Notes: a model not told the origin generated them from the letters alone. A stretch of DNA of 64,000 nt from Lachnospiraceae bacterium (GCA_910574715.1 CAJTCH010000002.1:70688-134687), one strand, 5' to 3'; shown: positions 34,052-42,969, counted from the stretch's first letter. Numbers and translations: made by a program.

Positions 34052-34104
34052 TTGCTTATTAGGAATGCACCTGGGAGTCAAAATACCTTTTAACCCCTGC
34101 GTCA

Positions 34105-35442
34105 TTATATCAGGTAATTCATCATCATGCCGACAGCATAATAATTGCTCATGTTATATGCGCCGCCTCTGGAATACATGCCTAACACACTATATGGATT
34201 TGTCTCAGGATTCTTTACAGAACCTGGGTAAGATCCTGAAGCAGAGCTGTTTGCGCTGCTTCTTCCGTTGATCAGTGAGCTTGAACTTACATTCATAGCG
34301 CTGCTGGCCTTATTGAACAGCCGGTCAGCGATTCCGCCCATACCGGAGATCAGCTCTTTGGTCATAGAAGGATTCTTTGCCATGTTCTTCTCGAACGTGC
34401 TCTTACTGTAATCCAGTGTTCCGTCCTTGTTGACCGAAATACCAAGCTGCTTCAATGACTGCTCAGAACCGATTCCGGTAAGGAAGTTCTTAAGCTGTCT
34501 CTCTACGGCTGAACCTCTGTCATAATTGTCATTGAGGTACTTCAGCGAAGAATTGTATGCATTGACCAGATCACCGACTGCTGACGCAACCCTCTCAGAA
34601 TCCACGCCTGCTGAAAGTGTTGTCTGCCCTTCTTTCTTCAATTGTGCAGTAACACCATAGTAACCGATAGAAACGTTGTTGGTCGCAGCCTCATATTCTG
34701 TCGTATGTCCGCCCTCTGTTACGGAATACTTCGCGTTCACTGCTTCTGTCTTCACATTCTCTGCTCCGGCAGCCGCACCAAGTTCACCGCTGACCGTGAA
34801 CTCCTTGCCCGCACCTGTCTCCTTACCTTCTAACTGGAGGGACGCAACACCGTCCTTCTCTACAACGCTTGCTGTTACGCCAACCTTGCTCTTGTTGATC
34901 TGTTCCGCTGCTTCCTTAAGCATCTGTGCGTTCGTCTTAGACCCGCCATTCGCCTTAACAGCGCTAACCTGGACATTCACAGAATTCTTACCGTCTCCTA
35001 CGGTGAAATCCATAGCAGAGCCCGCATAGTCCGCCGCCTTCACACCTTCGCTGACATTCATCTGCGCCTGTGCGATCTGTGCCACGTCTAACGTGTACTC
35101 CTTGTCATTCTTAACCAATAACTTACCGCTGACTGAAGCAACGTCTGTGTTAGAGCTTGCCATAGAAAGATCGCTCATAGCGCCGTTCTTATTAGAACTC
35201 TTCAGCTCATTCGCTGCATTCATCAGGTTCGTCATCTTGCTGCTGTACTCTTTAACAAAGGAAAGATCCGCATTTCTTGCCGCTTTCTGCGTAATAGAAG
35301 ATGCTGACGAAGATCTTGATGACTGATACTGATTAAGCTTAGGATTCCTTGAAAGAGCCTGGGTCAGACGAAGACTGTTAATGGATGACTGATAGCCGTA
35401 TAAACTATTCAGCCCATAGGAACTAATTCCACTGATTGCCAT
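34105..35442 (-). CDS. FliD-like (flagellar cap-type) protein without flagellar neighbours
   Basis: The 445-aa product is Ser/Ala/Asn-rich with no signal peptide. Its second half has the layout of the FliD (hook-associated protein 2) C-terminus: AGVDSERVASAVGDLVNAYNSSLKYLND, then QLKNFLTGIGSEQSLKQLGI and VNKDGTLDYSKSTFEKNMAKNP, the block where FliD proteins describe a filament-cap core. The N-terminal part (MAISGISSYGLNSLYGYQSS) is not the usual FliD start. ATG 35442 follows AAAGGAGG. No flagellar gene is near; it is flanked by plsX and a broken Rpn gene. It may cap flagella encoded elsewhere, or be an adhesin or export substrate; only the family resemblance is solid. Confidence 0.65.
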   Translation of the reverse strand: MAISGISSYGLNSLYGYQSSINSLRLTQALSRNPKLNQYQSSRSSSASSITQKAARNADLSFVKEYSSKMTNLMNAANELKSSNKNGAMSDLSMASSNTDVASVSGKLLVKNDKEYTLDVAQIAQAQMNVSEGVKAADYAGSAMDFTVGDGKNSVNVQVSAVKANGGSKTNAQMLKEAAEQINKSKVGVTASVVEKDGVASLQLEGKETGAGKEFTVSGELGAAAGAENVKTEAVNAKYSVTEGGHTTEYEAATNNVSIGYYGVTAQLKKEGQTTLSAGVDSERVASAVGDLVNAYNSSLKYLNDNYDRGSAVERQLKNFLTGIGSEQSLKQLGISVNKDGTLDYSKSTFEKNMAKNPSMTKELISGMGGIADRLFNKASSAMNVSSSSLINGRSSANSSASGSYPGSVKNPETNPYSVLGMYSRGGAYNMSNYYAVGMMMNYLI

Positions 35443-35782
35443 ATTTCTTCCTCCTTTCATAGCATTATATATTATTCCGCAATCTTATATCCTGACAGAC
35501 AAAATGCAAAAACAGCCGCCTTTCGCTCAGGCATCTCGCCCTCTGCTGACCAGGCACAGTCCAGACATGATCATCCGTCTCCGATATATAATTGCCGGAA
35601 TACAAGAATCATCTCCTCAGAACCCGCCAACACAACAAATGCAGAATATACTGCAGGCTATGCAGCGCTGCACAGGCACCAAGAATGAGAATGGCTCCCC
35701 CATCCTTCATTATAATATCGGCATTCTGGATATAAATGTTAAGAAAGTATGCTGATTTTTCCTTTGCCTGCAAAATATCCTC
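35443..35782. other. Intergenic region with no recognised gene
   Basis: A 340-base gap between the FliD-like gene and the truncated Rpn gene. An 83-codon plus-strand frame here has no ribosome binding site or family features and I do not accept it. The bases next to 35442 contain TATAAT on the minus strand, too close to the start to be a clear promoter. Confidence 0.5.
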
Positions 35783-36187
35783 TTAGAACCTGCCATCTTT
35801 AATCCCATATTCCGCAAACAACCGTTCCCGGTAATCACTGTCGTTCACCGCACGCCTGAGGTCTTCCAGACGGTCGTCTTGAAGCAAACGGCGAGTCAGC
35901 TCATTCTGACGGTCTTCTCCCTTAATCCTCTCTTCCTCTCTCATCTCCTGAATCGCCTGACACACGTTAACTCTCCCTTCAACCTCTTTAAACTTCAATC
36001 CTGCATGTGTAATCACCTCGATCACATCTGCTGCACGCCTCTCCATATCCTGAAAACGCTCCTCATTCTGCTTCAGCATCTTAGCCAGATTATTCTTATC
36101 CTTAGAATACTTGATAAATAGCAAGACTTCCCGGAGACTGGACTGGAACTTCATAATCTCCTCTGCAGGGAAACCCTTGAAAAATCG
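35783..36187 (-). pseudogene. C-terminal fragment of an Rpn-family nuclease, cut by the IS4-family element
   Basis: The 134 codons reading RFFKGFPAEEIMKF onward to the end (YRERLFAEYGI) look like the helical C-terminal part of Rpn-type PD-(D/E)XK transposases (VNVCQAIQEM and the final DRLEDLRRAV block). The nuclease core is missing. The IS begins at 36188; its first 25 codons (from an ATG at 36262) happen to continue in frame, giving a 159-codon chimeric frame. Beyond the far end of the IS only about 22 matching codons follow before a stop, so the 5' part has been lost. Confidence 0.75.
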
Positions 36188-36204
36188 CAATGTCATTAAC
36201 TTAA

Positions 36205-36266
36205 GAAAAAGAACAATGCCGGATATCATTACACCGCTATATAGGGTAAAGATATTCGGCATTGTT
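36205..36266 (-). terminator. Terminator inside the IS, after the transposase gene
   Basis: AACAATGCCGGATATC at 36212-36227 pairs with 36251-36266 over 16 bases with one G-U, with T's following on the minus strand. It probably stops transposase transcripts from leaving the element. Confidence 0.75.
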
Positions 36267-36382
36267 TTGGATATGAAATCCTCATGGCTATGTCATTTTA
36301 CTGTATTTATCACGTAGTTCTTCCACGCATCGCCTAATTCCACTATTGTTTAGTAAGCTCTTTTATGCGTGTTTGAATATTT

Positions 36383-37669
36383 TCACGCAAGCTGCCCTTT
36401 TGTCCGATGGTAATGACGGTCTGGCCTTACGGGAACAAGATTTTTACGGATGTCTTCATAGATCTGCTGGAACAGCCTGTCCTGTTTCTGCCTGTCCGTT
36501 TCCAGTAATATATAGATGAGGTCATTTTTCAGTATCCCTATGCTCAATGTCCGGTTGACCTTCATTTTATGCTTCCTGTGGCTCTCTTTTTCATTCAGTT
36601 CCGCCTCTGCATCGCGGATGATATCTTCCGCAAGGTTACTAATATAGATTGTACTGTAAATATCCTGCAGCAGCAGGACCGGCTTCGTCCCTGTGAAGTT
36701 CTCTATCTGAAGGCGGTCCTTCAGCGTCTCATATGCCGTTTCTATCCCCCATCTCATATGATAGAGTTCGGCAATCTGTACGCGGTCAAAGATTTCAGAA
36801 GGGAGGTTTGTGATCAGTATTTCTTCCCGTCCTTCCAGCAGCGGCACTTTTACCATCTGCAGGGTGATCTCTCCTAGATCCTCCATGCGCTGGCCGAGAT
36901 CCGTTCCCTTATAATGTCTAACGCGGCTCTTATCCAGATGGATGCCTACCCATTCATCCGGTTCAGACAGGGCGGCCTGCTCTTTTTTATAATCGCAGGA
37001 TTTCAGATGCACTAGAAACAGGATGCCTTTCTCCATCATCCGAATAAAAGCTGCAGTGGACGGGTATCCCCTGTCCATGACGACCAGAAACGGTTGGGAA
37101 CCGCCGATGGTTTCACATACGCGGTCGATCTGTTCTTCCGCAAGGCTCATTTCATCAAACTTACATCTGCAGCAGTCACTCTCCAGAATCATGCGGTTCA
37201 TAACGTCATACAAGCATCCAAGCCCTATGGAAGCCTGCGGTTTTGTCCCTTTTCTGCTGGAAGTTCCGAATTCTTTCAGGGTTTCCCCTGTAGTAGGAAT
37301 ATTGATTCCTGAACCGTCCGCGGCTAGAACCAGATATCCCTGGAATGTAGAGAACCCAGGTTCTGCATAAAAGTTCCTGTTATGATGGCGGTAAAGTTCA
37401 TAAAAAGCCAGCGGGTTAAGCTTCATGCGCTGTTTCAAGTAACCAGTCTTTGATATTTCCATTCCTGGATGTGCAGTCTTCATATAATTTCTCAGTTCCA
37501 GACTCAATGTAATCCCCTTTCGGTTTAACATGGTAAACAGAAGATCTGTTAAAGGCATTTTTCGGTTTCTTATAAAAGATGATGGATTCCCATTTCTACA
37601 AAAATCCTGAAATTCAACCTGATGGATCAAACTGATATCACAACAGGCTCGTTTTTGAGAATTATTCAT
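36383..37669 (-). CDS. IS4-family DDE transposase
   Basis: The 428-aa protein carries the three acidic residues of the catalytic triad: Asp in VLAADGSGINIP (about residue 117), Asp in VVMDRGYPS (about 197) and Glu in YHMRWGIETAYETLK (about 307). The last one shows the Y-R-E-K signature that defines IS4-type transposases. It is full length, uninterrupted and enclosed by perfect inverted repeats, so it is likely functional. Confidence 0.93.
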   Translation of the reverse strand: MNNSQKRACCDISLIHQVEFQDFCRNGNPSSFIRNRKMPLTDLLFTMLNRKGITLSLELRNYMKTAHPGMEISKTGYLKQRMKLNPLAFYELYRHHNRNFYAEPGFSTFQGYLVLAADGSGINIPTTGETLKEFGTSSRKGTKPQASIGLGCLYDVMNRMILESDCCRCKFDEMSLAEEQIDRVCETIGGSQPFLVVMDRGYPSTAAFIRMMEKGILFLVHLKSCDYKKEQAALSEPDEWVGIHLDKSRVRHYKGTDLGQRMEDLGEITLQMVKVPLLEGREEILITNLPSEIFDRVQIAELYHMRWGIETAYETLKDRLQIENFTGTKPVLLLQDIYSTIYISNLAEDIIRDAEAELNEKESHRKHKMKVNRTLSIGILKNDLIYILLETDRQKQDRLFQQIYEDIRKNLVPVRPDRHYHRTKGQLA

Positions 37670-37866
37670 AAAATCACCTGCCTTATGGAATACGAAAAAT
37701 ATCAGTTTCCTATTTCAATTTTACAGCAAAAAACAGAAAAAAGGAACCTTCTACAACTTTAAATGTAAAAGATTCCTTAAGTTAATGACATTGTGAAAAA
37801 TCGATTTTTCTTACCCGCCACTGTGCACTTATGCGTAAGTAGGAAATAATCCGTACCTGTTCATGA

Positions 37867-38361
37867 ATCTATACTGTTGATAAAACGAGGAATCTCAAGA
37901 GAATATATCGCAATCTGCACCAGTATCCAGCGATCCAGCGTGATGGCAAGGCAATTGCAGAAACGGTAAACCGTGCAAAACTATCCAGTAAGGAATTGTA
38001 TGAAATATTTGGTACACATATATCCAGGGACGCCCTTGTACTTACCGATGAACTTCGAAGCTATAATAGACCTGGCTCAGTGATAGGCTGTACTGTTATG
38101 GATGTAAACTATGAAGAAAACAAGAAGCTGTTTAATCTGAATATAGTGAACAGCTTGCATTCTCATTATAAAGGAAACATACAACCATTACCGTGGAGTA
38201 GCGACAAAATATATCAATCGCTACAATGCTTTATTTTCAATAGCTTTCCGGTGTGCAGGAGGTTTAGCAACTTCACTGTTCCATTCGTTATGCAATATTG
38301 AAAATGGCTGCTATTGGCATAGTGTCCATGATGTATGCAACCTTCGGTTGGTGATACTGTA
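37867..38361 (+). pseudogene. Remnant of an IS1595-type transposase gene
   Basis: A frame from 37867 reads GKAIAETVNRAKLSSKEL and then LTDELRSYN, the second catalytic region of ISXO2/IS1595 transposases. Near 38165 the match jumps to another frame, where YNHYRGVATKYINRYNALF, the usual IS1595 C-terminus, appears. The 5' half is missing and there is at least one frameshift, so the gene is dead. From 38396 to 38544 I see only AT-rich sequence without features. Confidence 0.65.
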
Positions 38362-38369
38362 ATAAGTGA

Positions 38370-38395
38370 GACCAACACATTTATTGACTAACACC
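38370..38395 (+). repeat. 26-bp IS-end-like repeat (copy 1)
   Basis: GACCAACACA...TTGACTAACACC is 24/26 identical to 40411-40436 in the same orientation. The two copies enclose the acetyltransferase/ATP-grasp gene pair. Confidence 0.7.
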
Positions 38396-38544
38396 AAATA
38401 TATTTGACTTGAAAATTAATGACAATATTAACAAAAACGCTTAAAACGAATGATATTACTAAATCCAATATTTTAAACATCATTAAAATATTGCAGAAAA
38501 ATCACTCTTAATATCCTTGTTCTCCACGTTCATCGACCTTTCTA

Positions 38545-39069
38545 TTATTTCGGAATAAATTTATTATCTAAAATTCCCTCGTGTAGTATTATTCTACTAT
38601 GTACTCCAACAACGGTTGCATTATCAGGAACATCAGTTGTAACTACCGTATTAGCACCTATTCTTACGTTATTTCCTACCTTACATTTACCAATAATTTT
38701 TGCTCCAGCACCAATATATACATTATCACCTATAACTGGTGCCCCTGTATTCTCGGAACCATTAAGATTGTTACTTCCAATTGTCACTTGTTGAAATATT
38801 ACACAATTATCACCTATAACTGCATCCTGCGAGATAAAGATACCAAATAATCCATGTGGAAGCGATAAATTGGAACCTATTTTACATGAATATGGTACTG
38901 AGCAACAGTATTTTAACAGCAATTTACGATATTGTCTTTTTCGAAATACCCCCCCCCCCGACCTGATTTTTATCAAATCATGAAATTTCAGTATTTTCTC
39001 CGCATCGTAACCATCCATATTAAAGAAAATAAACCTATGATAAAACTTTCTTAAAAAAACTATTCGCAT
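38545..39069 (-). CDS. Left-handed beta-helix (CysE/WcaF-like) O-acetyltransferase, probably phase-variable
   Basis: The 174-aa protein has a hexapeptide-repeat beta helix (about residues 70-165; VIGDNVYIGAGAKIIGKCKVGNNV) like serine and polysaccharide O-acetyltransferases; AVIGDNCVIFQQVTIG and GANTVVTTDVPDNATVVGV are diagnostic. As the last gene of the polysaccharide locus it most likely acetylates a glycan residue. Codons for SGGGV contain 11 consecutive G's (38949-38959), and the frame is open at this length. Gain or loss of one or two G's would truncate it after about 40 residues. AGGAGAT precedes the ATG. Confidence 0.82.
   Translation of the reverse strand: MRIVFLRKFYHRFIFFNMDGYDAEKILKFHDLIKIRSGGGVFRKRQYRKLLLKYCCSVPYSCKIGSNLSLPHGLFGIFISQDAVIGDNCVIFQQVTIGSNNLNGSENTGAPVIGDNVYIGAGAKIIGKCKVGNNVRIGANTVVTTDVPDNATVVGVHSRIILHEGILDNKFIPK
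38949..38959 (-). repeat. 11-base homopolymeric G tract within the acetyltransferase gene
   Basis: Eleven C's on the plus strand, hence G11 in the coding strand. It is by far the longest G/C homopolymer I noticed in the window, and its location in a surface glycan gene fits slipped-strand phase variation. Confidence 0.9.
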
Positions 39070-39095
39070 TTTTTAGATCTCCTCTGTAATTAATT

Positions 39096-40028
39096 CTAAT
39101 CACTTATGTTTGGCAACTTCATCATTTCGCCAAATTTATAATCCCATTCGTCAGGATGAAATGGTAGTAAACCTGATGACGGAGTTAATGTCAACTCTCC
39201 TAAATAAAATTTTCCATTTTCATCCACAAAAAAATCGACTCTCAAAAATGTAAAACCTGATGACATGTATTCAGCAATCTCCACCATCTCATTCCAACAT
39301 TCAGGAAATCTAATATCTCCCGTACTAGTTTTATAATCGCCTTGACTGCAAGGAATCCTTTCACCATCCATAGACACATAATCTACATACTCATCTATCT
39401 TTCGATTAGAGATATAATTCCAGTATTTCGCTTTACCATCAAAACAGAATATTTTGTAATCAGCCAGATCATCATTTTTTCCAATTAATTTTTTCTCTGC
39501 TATAATTCGTGGGATTACAGCCTTATATTGCCATTCACGTGAAAACCAATAGTAATTTCTCTTTAAACTCCTGTTAAATTGTTTTTTTATTGACTCTTTT
39601 GAATTCTTCGTGATGTCATCTTTAGAATTTATTACTTTTACTGTTCCACTGTCATGCGTTGTTTTCAACACAAAAGAATCAGGAAGTTTTTCAAAATCGA
39701 TTGAATCAAAACTATTATATATATTAATGGTCGGTATAATATGCTCCAAGCTATAGCAACCTTGTTCCAATTTTTTAGACATCCATTGCTTTGCCTCATA
39801 TTTGTCAACAAGAATAGAATATAATGGATTTCTATCAAAAACAGTAAGCCAAAGAAACTTTTCATTTATAGATTTAGGATTCTTCCAATCCATCTTTCTA
39901 TGAAATCGGCATCTGTACAACACGCTAATTGCAATTTTGTCAGAAACAATATTGCGGATGCCAGGCTGCCTAACGAGCCACTCCAACAGTATATGCGGAT
40001 GCTTTATTACTGTTTTTACTTTATTCAT
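39096..40028 (-). CDS. TupA-like ATP-grasp protein of polysaccharide modification
   Basis: The 310-aa protein resembles the TupA-like ATP-grasp family, ligases found in capsule and teichuronopeptide loci that join carboxylates and amines, for instance an amino acid onto a uronic acid. Features are NPKSINEKFLWLTVFDRNPL, VDKYEAKQWMSKKL, PDSFVLKTTHDSGTVKVI and the C-terminal LRVDFFVDENGKFYLGELTLTPSSG with metal-binding acids. ATG 40028 fits better than an upstream TTG. A uronate donor is predicted from the dehydrogenase gene of the same locus, so amidation of that sugar is a possible role. Confidence 0.78.
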   Translation of the reverse strand: MNKVKTVIKHPHILLEWLVRQPGIRNIVSDKIAISVLYRCRFHRKMDWKNPKSINEKFLWLTVFDRNPLYSILVDKYEAKQWMSKKLEQGCYSLEHIIPTINIYNSFDSIDFEKLPDSFVLKTTHDSGTVKVINSKDDITKNSKESIKKQFNRSLKRNYYWFSREWQYKAVIPRIIAEKKLIGKNDDLADYKIFCFDGKAKYWNYISNRKIDEYVDYVSMDGERIPCSQGDYKTSTGDIRFPECWNEMVEIAEYMSSGFTFLRVDFFVDENGKFYLGELTLTPSSGLLPFHPDEWDYKFGEMMKLPNISD

Positions 40029-40081
40029 AATTCCCACTACAACCTCCAATATACATACCGAGCGGTCTCGGAAACTCTTTA

Positions 40082-40410
40082 AGCCCGAATTTCCGCTCTT
40101 TTTTCATGTTCTTCTTTTTTGCTTTCCTCCATACGGAGCTTTGGAAAGCATGGCAGAAACTCCGGCTTTTCAATACCGATAAGGCAATGGAGTTCCTTTT
40201 GCCCTTTTACTCCAACACTGGCAGGCCCACTAAAAACCTGCCTCAAATCTTAAGGTCATTTATCCTTTTCTTCCTTATATATTCAGAAGCTTTGACCAAG
40301 CTATCCCTTACCCTTTGGGTGAACAGGCTCAAACACGACCGCCTCCTTGCCGCCCTCATCGGCTGCACTAAGGATTCCCTGCCTCCCCTCGGTTCTTATT
40401 TTGACTTCAT
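40082..40410 (+). pseudogene. N-terminal fragment of a transposase
   Basis: The frame with FYSNTGRPTKNLPQILRSFILFFLIY, LTLWVNRLKHDRLLAALIGC and LPPLGSYFDFM is the N-terminal domain of a clostridial DDE transposase of the GRP...GTYYDF type. The match ends exactly where the 26-bp repeat starts, and a stop follows. The catalytic part is absent. Confidence 0.65.
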
Positions 40411-40436
40411 GACCAACACAATTTTTGACTAACACC
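40411..40436 (+). repeat. 26-bp IS-end-like repeat (copy 2)
   Basis: Second copy of the repeat at 38370-38395 (2 differences). It is fused to the transposase fragment on its left and to a dehydrogenase-like remnant on its right, as expected of the 3' end of an internally deleted insertion sequence. Confidence 0.7.
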
Positions 40437-40535
40437 TTCTCTATTGAATTTCCGAGAGTGCTCATACCCTACAGATTTATATGCTTTTCTATCGAGCAAA
40501 CCTTTGTCATTAAGAAGCATTTTCACACCACTATC
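40437..40535 (-). pseudogene. Probable C-terminal remnant of a second UDP-sugar dehydrogenase
   Basis: On the minus strand this stretch reads VKMLLNDKGLLDRKAYKSVGY, close to the C-terminus of the intact dehydrogenase at 41630-42940 (ILLDLKGLLNRKEYEAAGY). No start or other domains are present. It suggests that an earlier dehydrogenase gene lay here and was cut by the insertion sequence whose end is adjacent. Confidence 0.5.
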
Positions 40536-40587
40536 AAAACAATCATGGGTTCAAAGTATATACCTTCCTGTTTTAGAAACCATTCAA

Positions 40588-41571
40588 TCATCTTTCGCAT
40601 AAATTCTCTTTATACCACTTAATAGCGGCCTTAATGCCACGCTCAAAACTCCATTCCGGATTGTAACCCAATAATTCTTTTGCCTTGCTGATATCAGCAT
40701 TACTGTGCTTGATATCGCCAGCACGATCAGGTCCAAAATTTGGTTCAATATCTACACCAAGAGCATTTGTAAGACTATAATAGATATCCAGCAAGTATTC
40801 ACGCCCACCATAGGCAATATTATATACTTGTCCCGCAGCTTCTCTTTCTGCCATACAGGCTTTTAAATTTGCCTCAATAACATTTTCAATATATGTAAAA
40901 TCTCGACTTTGACGGCCATCACCATTAATAGTAGGACTTTCACCTCGTAGGAGTTGACGAATAAACTTAGGAATAACCGCGGCATATACTCCATCAGGAT
41001 CTTGCCTTCTACCGAATACGTTAAAATATCTAAGACCATATGTATTCAATCCATAATGTATTGTGTATTGCTTCGCCCATTCTTCATCAGCACGCTTACT
41101 TACAGCATAAGGAGATAGAAGATTTCCCTCTTTCCCTTCTTTTTTGGGTAAATTCGGTTCATCGCCGTAGACACTGCTACTCGATGCATATACAAATTTC
41201 TTTACTCCGCTTTGACGTGCTGCCTCCAACATGTTCAGTGTACCTGTGATGTTGTTAGCACAGTAAAACAAAGGCATTTCTATTGATCTTGGTACACTGC
41301 CCCAAGCAGCTTGGTTAAGTACATAATCAACACCTTCACAAGCTTTCAAACAAATATCCAGATTCTTAATATCACCTTTAATGAATTCGTAATTAGACTT
41401 GTCTATGAATATATCGATATTTGACTGTTTTCCTGTAGAAAGATTATCCAAACATCGTACCTTATATCCCAACTTCAAAATTGCCTCACAGAGATTCGAA
41501 CCAATAAACCCTGCTCCACCTGTTACCAAGAACATACTGTCATCAGGGAAAGTTATATTTTGATACCCCAT
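40588..41571 (-). CDS. UDP-N-acetylglucosamine 4-epimerase (WbpP/TviC-like SDR)
   Basis: An extended short-chain dehydrogenase/reductase acting on UDP-sugars. The 327-aa product has GGAGFIGSN for NAD binding (about residues 18-26), the Ser-rich YASSSSVYG and the catalytic SPYAVSKRADE, and the WbpP/TviC-like AAWGSVPRSIEMP. The partner dehydrogenase lies directly upstream, so the pair is predicted to make UDP-GalNAc and UDP-GalNAcA. GGAGG is in front of the ATG. Confidence 0.88.
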   Translation of the reverse strand: MGYQNITFPDDSMFLVTGGAGFIGSNLCEAILKLGYKVRCLDNLSTGKQSNIDIFIDKSNYEFIKGDIKNLDICLKACEGVDYVLNQAAWGSVPRSIEMPLFYCANNITGTLNMLEAARQSGVKKFVYASSSSVYGDEPNLPKKEGKEGNLLSPYAVSKRADEEWAKQYTIHYGLNTYGLRYFNVFGRRQDPDGVYAAVIPKFIRQLLRGESPTINGDGRQSRDFTYIENVIEANLKACMAEREAAGQVYNIAYGGREYLLDIYYSLTNALGVDIEPNFGPDRAGDIKHSNADISKAKELLGYNPEWSFERGIKAAIKWYKENLCER

Positions 41572-41629
41572 TACTTATCCTCCAACATTTTCATTATCTG
41601 AAAAAGAATATTTTCCGTCATTCCATCAT

Positions 41630-42940
41630 CTATAATCTCCAATAACTATATCCAGCTGCTTCGTACTCCTTGCGGTTCAACAATCCTTTCAAATCAAGCA
41701 GAATCTTCTTGCCAGATCCGAAAAACTTATCTATATCAGCCATTGTAAAATTACTGAACTTAGCATGGGCGACAGCAAGAATGACCGCATCTATATCCTT
41801 GATCTCATTCAAATCTACAAACTCAACACCATACAATCTCCGTGCCTCTTCTGCATCAGCCTCAATATCCGCAACCATAGGAGTAATCCCGTATTCATTC
41901 AACTCTCTCACTATATCGATGATCTTTGTATTTCTGGTATCAGGACAATTCTCTTTAAAAGCAAAACCAAGGATAGCAACCTTAGCTCCCTTAACCGTTT
42001 TATCTGCTGCAATTAAATATTTCACACAGTTTTCTGCACAGTATTTCCCCATATCATCATTAATACGACGACCAGCCAGAATAATCTGGCTATGATAGCC
42101 CATCATCTCCGCTTTATAGGTCAGATAATATGGATCAACACCAATACAATGTCCACCAACAAGTCCTGGATAAAACTTTAGAAAGTTCCACTTAGTGCTA
42201 GCAGCTTCAAGAACAGACTTGGTATCGATTCCCATTTTATTAAAGATAATAGAAAGTTCATTCATGAATGCTATATTGATATCACGCTGACTATTTTCTA
42301 TGACCTTTGCAGCTTCAGCGACTCTAATGCTTTCTGCTCTATGTACGCCAGCTTCGACAACCAACTCATACACTCTAGCCACACAATCAAGCGTTTCATC
42401 ATCCATACCAGAAACAATTTTCTTAATAGTTTCCAAACGATGAACTTTATCACCAGGATTAATACGTTCTGGACTATAACCTATCTTAAAATCCTTGCCA
42501 CATTTGAGCCCAGACTCCCTCTCGAGAATAGGCATACAAACATCCTCTGTCACGCCCGGATAAACAGTTGATTCAAAAACAACAACCGACCCCTTAGTCA
42601 AATTACGCCCAAGAATCTGGGCCGCTGCTTTAACAGGTGTTAAATCCGGCGTATGGTCATCATTAACAGGTGTCGGCACTGCTACAATATGAAATTTGGC
42701 CTCACGCAGCTTCGTTTTATCCGCTGTAAATTCTACAGTTGTTTTACTGATAACATCATTACCAACTTCTTTAGTAGGATCTATACCTTTCTTATATAAA
42801 TTAATTTTATGATCATTCAAATCATAACCAATAACATCGATTTTCTTAGCAAATGCTACTGCAATAGGCATTCCAACATATCCCAGTCCAACAAGTGACA
42901 GTTTCTCTTCTTTATTTATCAGTTTTTCATAAAGATTCAT
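41630..42940 (-). CDS. UDP-N-acetylhexosamine 6-dehydrogenase (WbpO/TviB-like)
   Basis: An NAD-dependent four-electron oxidase that turns UDP-GlcNAc or UDP-GalNAc into the uronic acid. The 436-aa protein has GLGYVGMPIAVAFA at the N-terminus, TPVNDDHTPDLTPV, and the catalytic cysteine in LVGGHCIGVDPYYL (about residue 262). It ends with the GLLNRKEYEAAGYSYW tail of this subfamily. Together with the downstream epimerase it points to an acidic amino sugar in the polymer. Confidence 0.9.
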   Translation of the reverse strand: MNLYEKLINKEEKLSLVGLGYVGMPIAVAFAKKIDVIGYDLNDHKINLYKKGIDPTKEVGNDVISKTTVEFTADKTKLREAKFHIVAVPTPVNDDHTPDLTPVKAAAQILGRNLTKGSVVVFESTVYPGVTEDVCMPILERESGLKCGKDFKIGYSPERINPGDKVHRLETIKKIVSGMDDETLDCVARVYELVVEAGVHRAESIRVAEAAKVIENSQRDINIAFMNELSIIFNKMGIDTKSVLEAASTKWNFLKFYPGLVGGHCIGVDPYYLTYKAEMMGYHSQIILAGRRINDDMGKYCAENCVKYLIAADKTVKGAKVAILGFAFKENCPDTRNTKIIDIVRELNEYGITPMVADIEADAEEARRLYGVEFVDLNEIKDIDAVILAVAHAKFSNFTMADIDKFFGSGKKILLDLKGLLNRKEYEAAGYSYWRL

Positions 42941-42969
42941 ATGTATATCTTCCTTTCCTTAATATAAAG

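Larger units (their letters stand above)
36188..37793 (-). mobile_element. Complete IS4-family insertion sequence, 1606 bp
   Basis: Perfect 18-base terminal inverted repeats CAATGTCATTAACTTAAG lie at 36188-36205 and, inverted, at 37776-37793. The target duplication TGAAAAATCG is present at 36178-36187 and 37794-37803; 10 bases is within the IS4-family range. One transposase gene fills the element. Perfect ends and duplication indicate a recent, probably active insertion, into an already damaged Rpn gene. Confidence 0.93.

Noticed and set aside
35504-35755. Plus-strand 83-codon frame between the FliD-like gene and the Rpn fragment
   Set aside because: Low-complexity Gln/Pro-rich product with no ribosome binding site and no similarity to a known family.
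40106-40432. 108-codon plus-strand frame taken as a gene
   Set aside because: It is only the N-terminal domain of a transposase ending at an IS-end repeat, so it is listed as a pseudogene.
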